Source of the DNA: Flavobacteriales bacterium | GTDB taxonomy: Bacteria > Bacteroidota > Bacteroidia > Flavobacteriales > BACL11 | DNA length: 6,051 bases | Direction: 5' to 3' | Assembly: GCA_002710495.1 (NCBI GenBank) | Contig: PAKE01000008.1 | Location: 1 to 6,051, forward strand | Shown: piece by piece, positions 5,109 through 6,051 of the stretch | Layout of the letters: the number at the start of each line of letters is the position of its first letter | Position numbering within the stretch: position 1 is the first letter of the stretch | Notes under the pieces: generated by a model | Seen by the model: the letters and a program-made list of their open reading frames with translations, nothing else | Told to the model about the DNA's origin: nothing | Databases searched by the model: none | Translations under genes and position numbers: made by a program

Positions 5109-5755
5109 CAGTTTTTTAGGTTCTCAATTGTTTGAGTAGGATTATCAGATTTAAAAACAAAGCTACCTGCAACTAAAGCGTCAGCACCAGCTTCAATTAA
5201 TTTTGGAGCATTAGTTATATTTACACCCCCATCAATTTCAATAATAAAATCTGATCCACTTTTTTCTCTTAGAATTCTTAAATTTCTAACTTTCTCATAA
5301 GTATTTTCAATAAATGACTGACCACCAAAACCTGGATTCACTGACATTACTAAAACTAAATCTAAATCATTTAGTACATCTTTAAGTAAATCAACTGAAG
5401 TATGTGGATTTAATGCAACTCCAGCTTTCATTCCATTTGATTTAATGCTTTGTATAGTTTTATGTAAATGCGTACAAGCTTCATAATGAACCGTAAGAAT
5501 ATCAGCTCCTACATTTTTAAATGTCTCAACATACCTTTCGGGATCTATAATCATTAAATGAACATCTAGAGTTTTTGTAGCAACTTCATTTATTTTATTA
5601 ATAATCGGCATTCCATATGAGATATTTGGAACAAAAACTCCATCCATAATATCAAGGTGAAACCAATCTGATTTACTATTATTTACCATTTCGCAATCTC
5701 TTTGAAGATTGCCGAAATCAGCTGCTAAAATTGAAGGGGCAATTATTACACTCAT
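5105..5755 (-). CDS. rpe: Ribulose-phosphate 3-epimerase
   Basis: 216 residues, the normal length for this TIM-barrel enzyme, which interconverts ribulose 5-phosphate and xylulose 5-phosphate in the pentose phosphate pathway in the cytoplasm. Motifs in order: APSILAADF (6-14), HLDIMDGVFVPNISYG (33-48, metal ligands H33 and D35), DVHLMI (64-69, H66), HYEA (90-93), VNPGFGGQSFI (139-149, phosphate-binding loop), EIDGGVN (173-179, with the second catalytic Asp D175) and AGSFVF (196-201). Start chosen because MSVIIAPSIL aligns with the family N-terminus. It lies downstream of rpoD on the same strand but is separated by a terminator and has its own -7 box. Its stop overlaps that of the convergent neighbour. 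Confidence 0.97.
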   Translation of the reverse strand: MSVIIAPSILAADFGNLQRDCEMVNNSKSDWFHLDIMDGVFVPNISYGMPIINKINEVATKTLDVHLMIIDPERYVETFKNVGADILTVHYEACTHLHKTIQSIKSNGMKAGVALNPHTSVDLLKDVLNDLDLVLVMSVNPGFGGQSFIENTYEKVRNLRILREKSGSDFIIEIDGGVNITNAPKLIEAGADALVAGSFVFKSDNPTQTIENLKNC

Positions 5756-5771
5756 TAAAAATAAATTTTGG

Positions 5772-5779
5772 CAAATTTA
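5772..5779 (-). promoter_or_regulatory. -7 box for rpe
   Basis: TAAATTTG on the minus strand matches TAnnTTTG exactly and lies 16 nt before the rpe ATG, predicting a leader of roughly 10 nt. The -33 region would fall inside the rpoD terminator, where no TTG is seen. Confidence 0.5.
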
Positions 5780-5781
5780 AG

Positions 5782-5810
5782 CAAAAAAAAGAGGAGTTTT
5801 ACTCCTCTTT
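5782..5810 (-). terminator. Rho-independent terminator of rpoD
   Basis: Read on the minus strand, AAAGAGGAGT-AAA-ACTCCTCTTT is a perfect 10-bp stem (5810-5788) with a 3-nt loop, and the T-run continues through 5783. It begins 5 nt after the rpoD stop. Confidence 0.9.
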
Positions 5811-5815
5811 CTATT

Positions 5816-6051
5816 TTATCCTAAATAGGTTTTTAAGATTTTACTTCTAGAAGTGTGTTTTAGTCTTCTTACAGCTTTTTCTTTTATTTGTCTAACTCTT
5901 TCTCTTGTTAGATCAAATTTTTCACCAATTTCTTCCAGAGTCATTGCGTGACCACCACTTAATCCAAAATAAGAAGATAATACATCTGCCTCTCTTGGAG
6001 TTAAAGTGTCTAATGCTCTTCTGATCTCTCTTCTTAAAGAGTCTAACATTA
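5816..6051 (-). CDS. rpoD: RNA polymerase primary sigma factor, C-terminal part (partial)
   Basis: Seventy-seven codons of the C-terminus are visible; the gene continues past the right edge, and the ATG at 6049-6047 is an internal Met, not the start. Region 4 of a sigma-70 housekeeping factor is complete: [15 protein letters not shown] and [29 protein letters not shown] carry the helix-turn-helix that reads the -33/-35 element and contacts the beta flap, ending in [26 protein letters not shown] is close to the usual end of Bacteroidota RpoD/SigA. This factor should drive the TAnnTTTG promoters seen elsewhere in the window. Confidence 0.95.
   Translation of the reverse strand, partial: MLDSLRREIRRALDTLTPREADVLSSYFGLSGGHAMTLEEIGEKFDLTRERVRQIKEKAVRRLKHTSRSKILKTYLG

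Noticed and set aside
6047..6049. ATG at the right edge as the start of a small 77-residue sigma-like protein
   Set aside because: The residues align inside region 3-4 of a full-length primary sigma factor, so the gene is cut by the window edge.
1..6051. CRISPR array, insertion sequence or phage genes
   Set aside because: There are no regularly spaced short repeats, no terminal inverted repeats with a transposase, and no integrase, capsid or replication gene.

Overview
The window comes from an AT-rich bacterium of the Bacteroidota, most likely a Flavobacteriia member. Three things point there: a type IX secretion (T9SS) C-terminal sorting domain at the left edge, several exact copies of the Bacteroidota -7 promoter box (TAnnTTTG) in front of genes without Shine-Dalgarno sequences, and a tmRNA whose tag reads GESNYALAA. 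All named family assignments are made by eye from motifs and memory; no database search was run.

Left part (1-327): the last 68 codons of a secreted protein with a T9SS sorting domain, a very strong perfect-palindrome terminator, the first copy of a composite repeat of about 58 nt, a short palindrome, and a promoter box so close to the next ATG that the mRNA may be leaderless.

Middle (328-3299): a tight four-gene plus-strand operon. It encodes an exported alpha/beta-hydrolase-like protein, a CDP-alcohol phosphatidyltransferase resembling E. coli YnbA, a CdsA-type phosphatidate cytidylyltransferase resembling YnbB, and a PlsC-type acyltransferase. The first two junctions overlap (17 and 20 nt) and the third is directly adjacent (TAAATG), which suggests coupled translation. 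Together the last three enzymes could carry out acylation to phosphatidic acid, activation to CDP-diacylglycerol, and headgroup transfer. This is a self-contained accessory phospholipid pathway with an unknown final headgroup. A second copy of the composite repeat follows the operon directly (3301-3356), so the module sits between two direct repeats in the same orientation.

Right part (3357-6051): the minus-strand tmRNA gene ssrA (3456-3821) with its terminator; a plus-strand saccharopine dehydrogenase/lysine-oxoglutarate reductase-like gene (3909-5108); then, on the minus strand, rpe (5105-5755) and the 3' end of the primary sigma factor gene rpoD (from 5816 off the right edge). These look like housekeeping backbone. 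ssrA points its 3' end toward the repeat-flanked lipid module, the arrangement expected if that module entered next to a tmRNA integration hotspot. However, no integrase or transposase lies in the window, so mobility is only a hypothesis.

The most notable items are the repeat-bounded lipid module, the apparent loss of the serine nucleophile in its hydrolase-like first gene, and the likeness of the repeat to a tRNA/tmRNA 3' end plus terminator.
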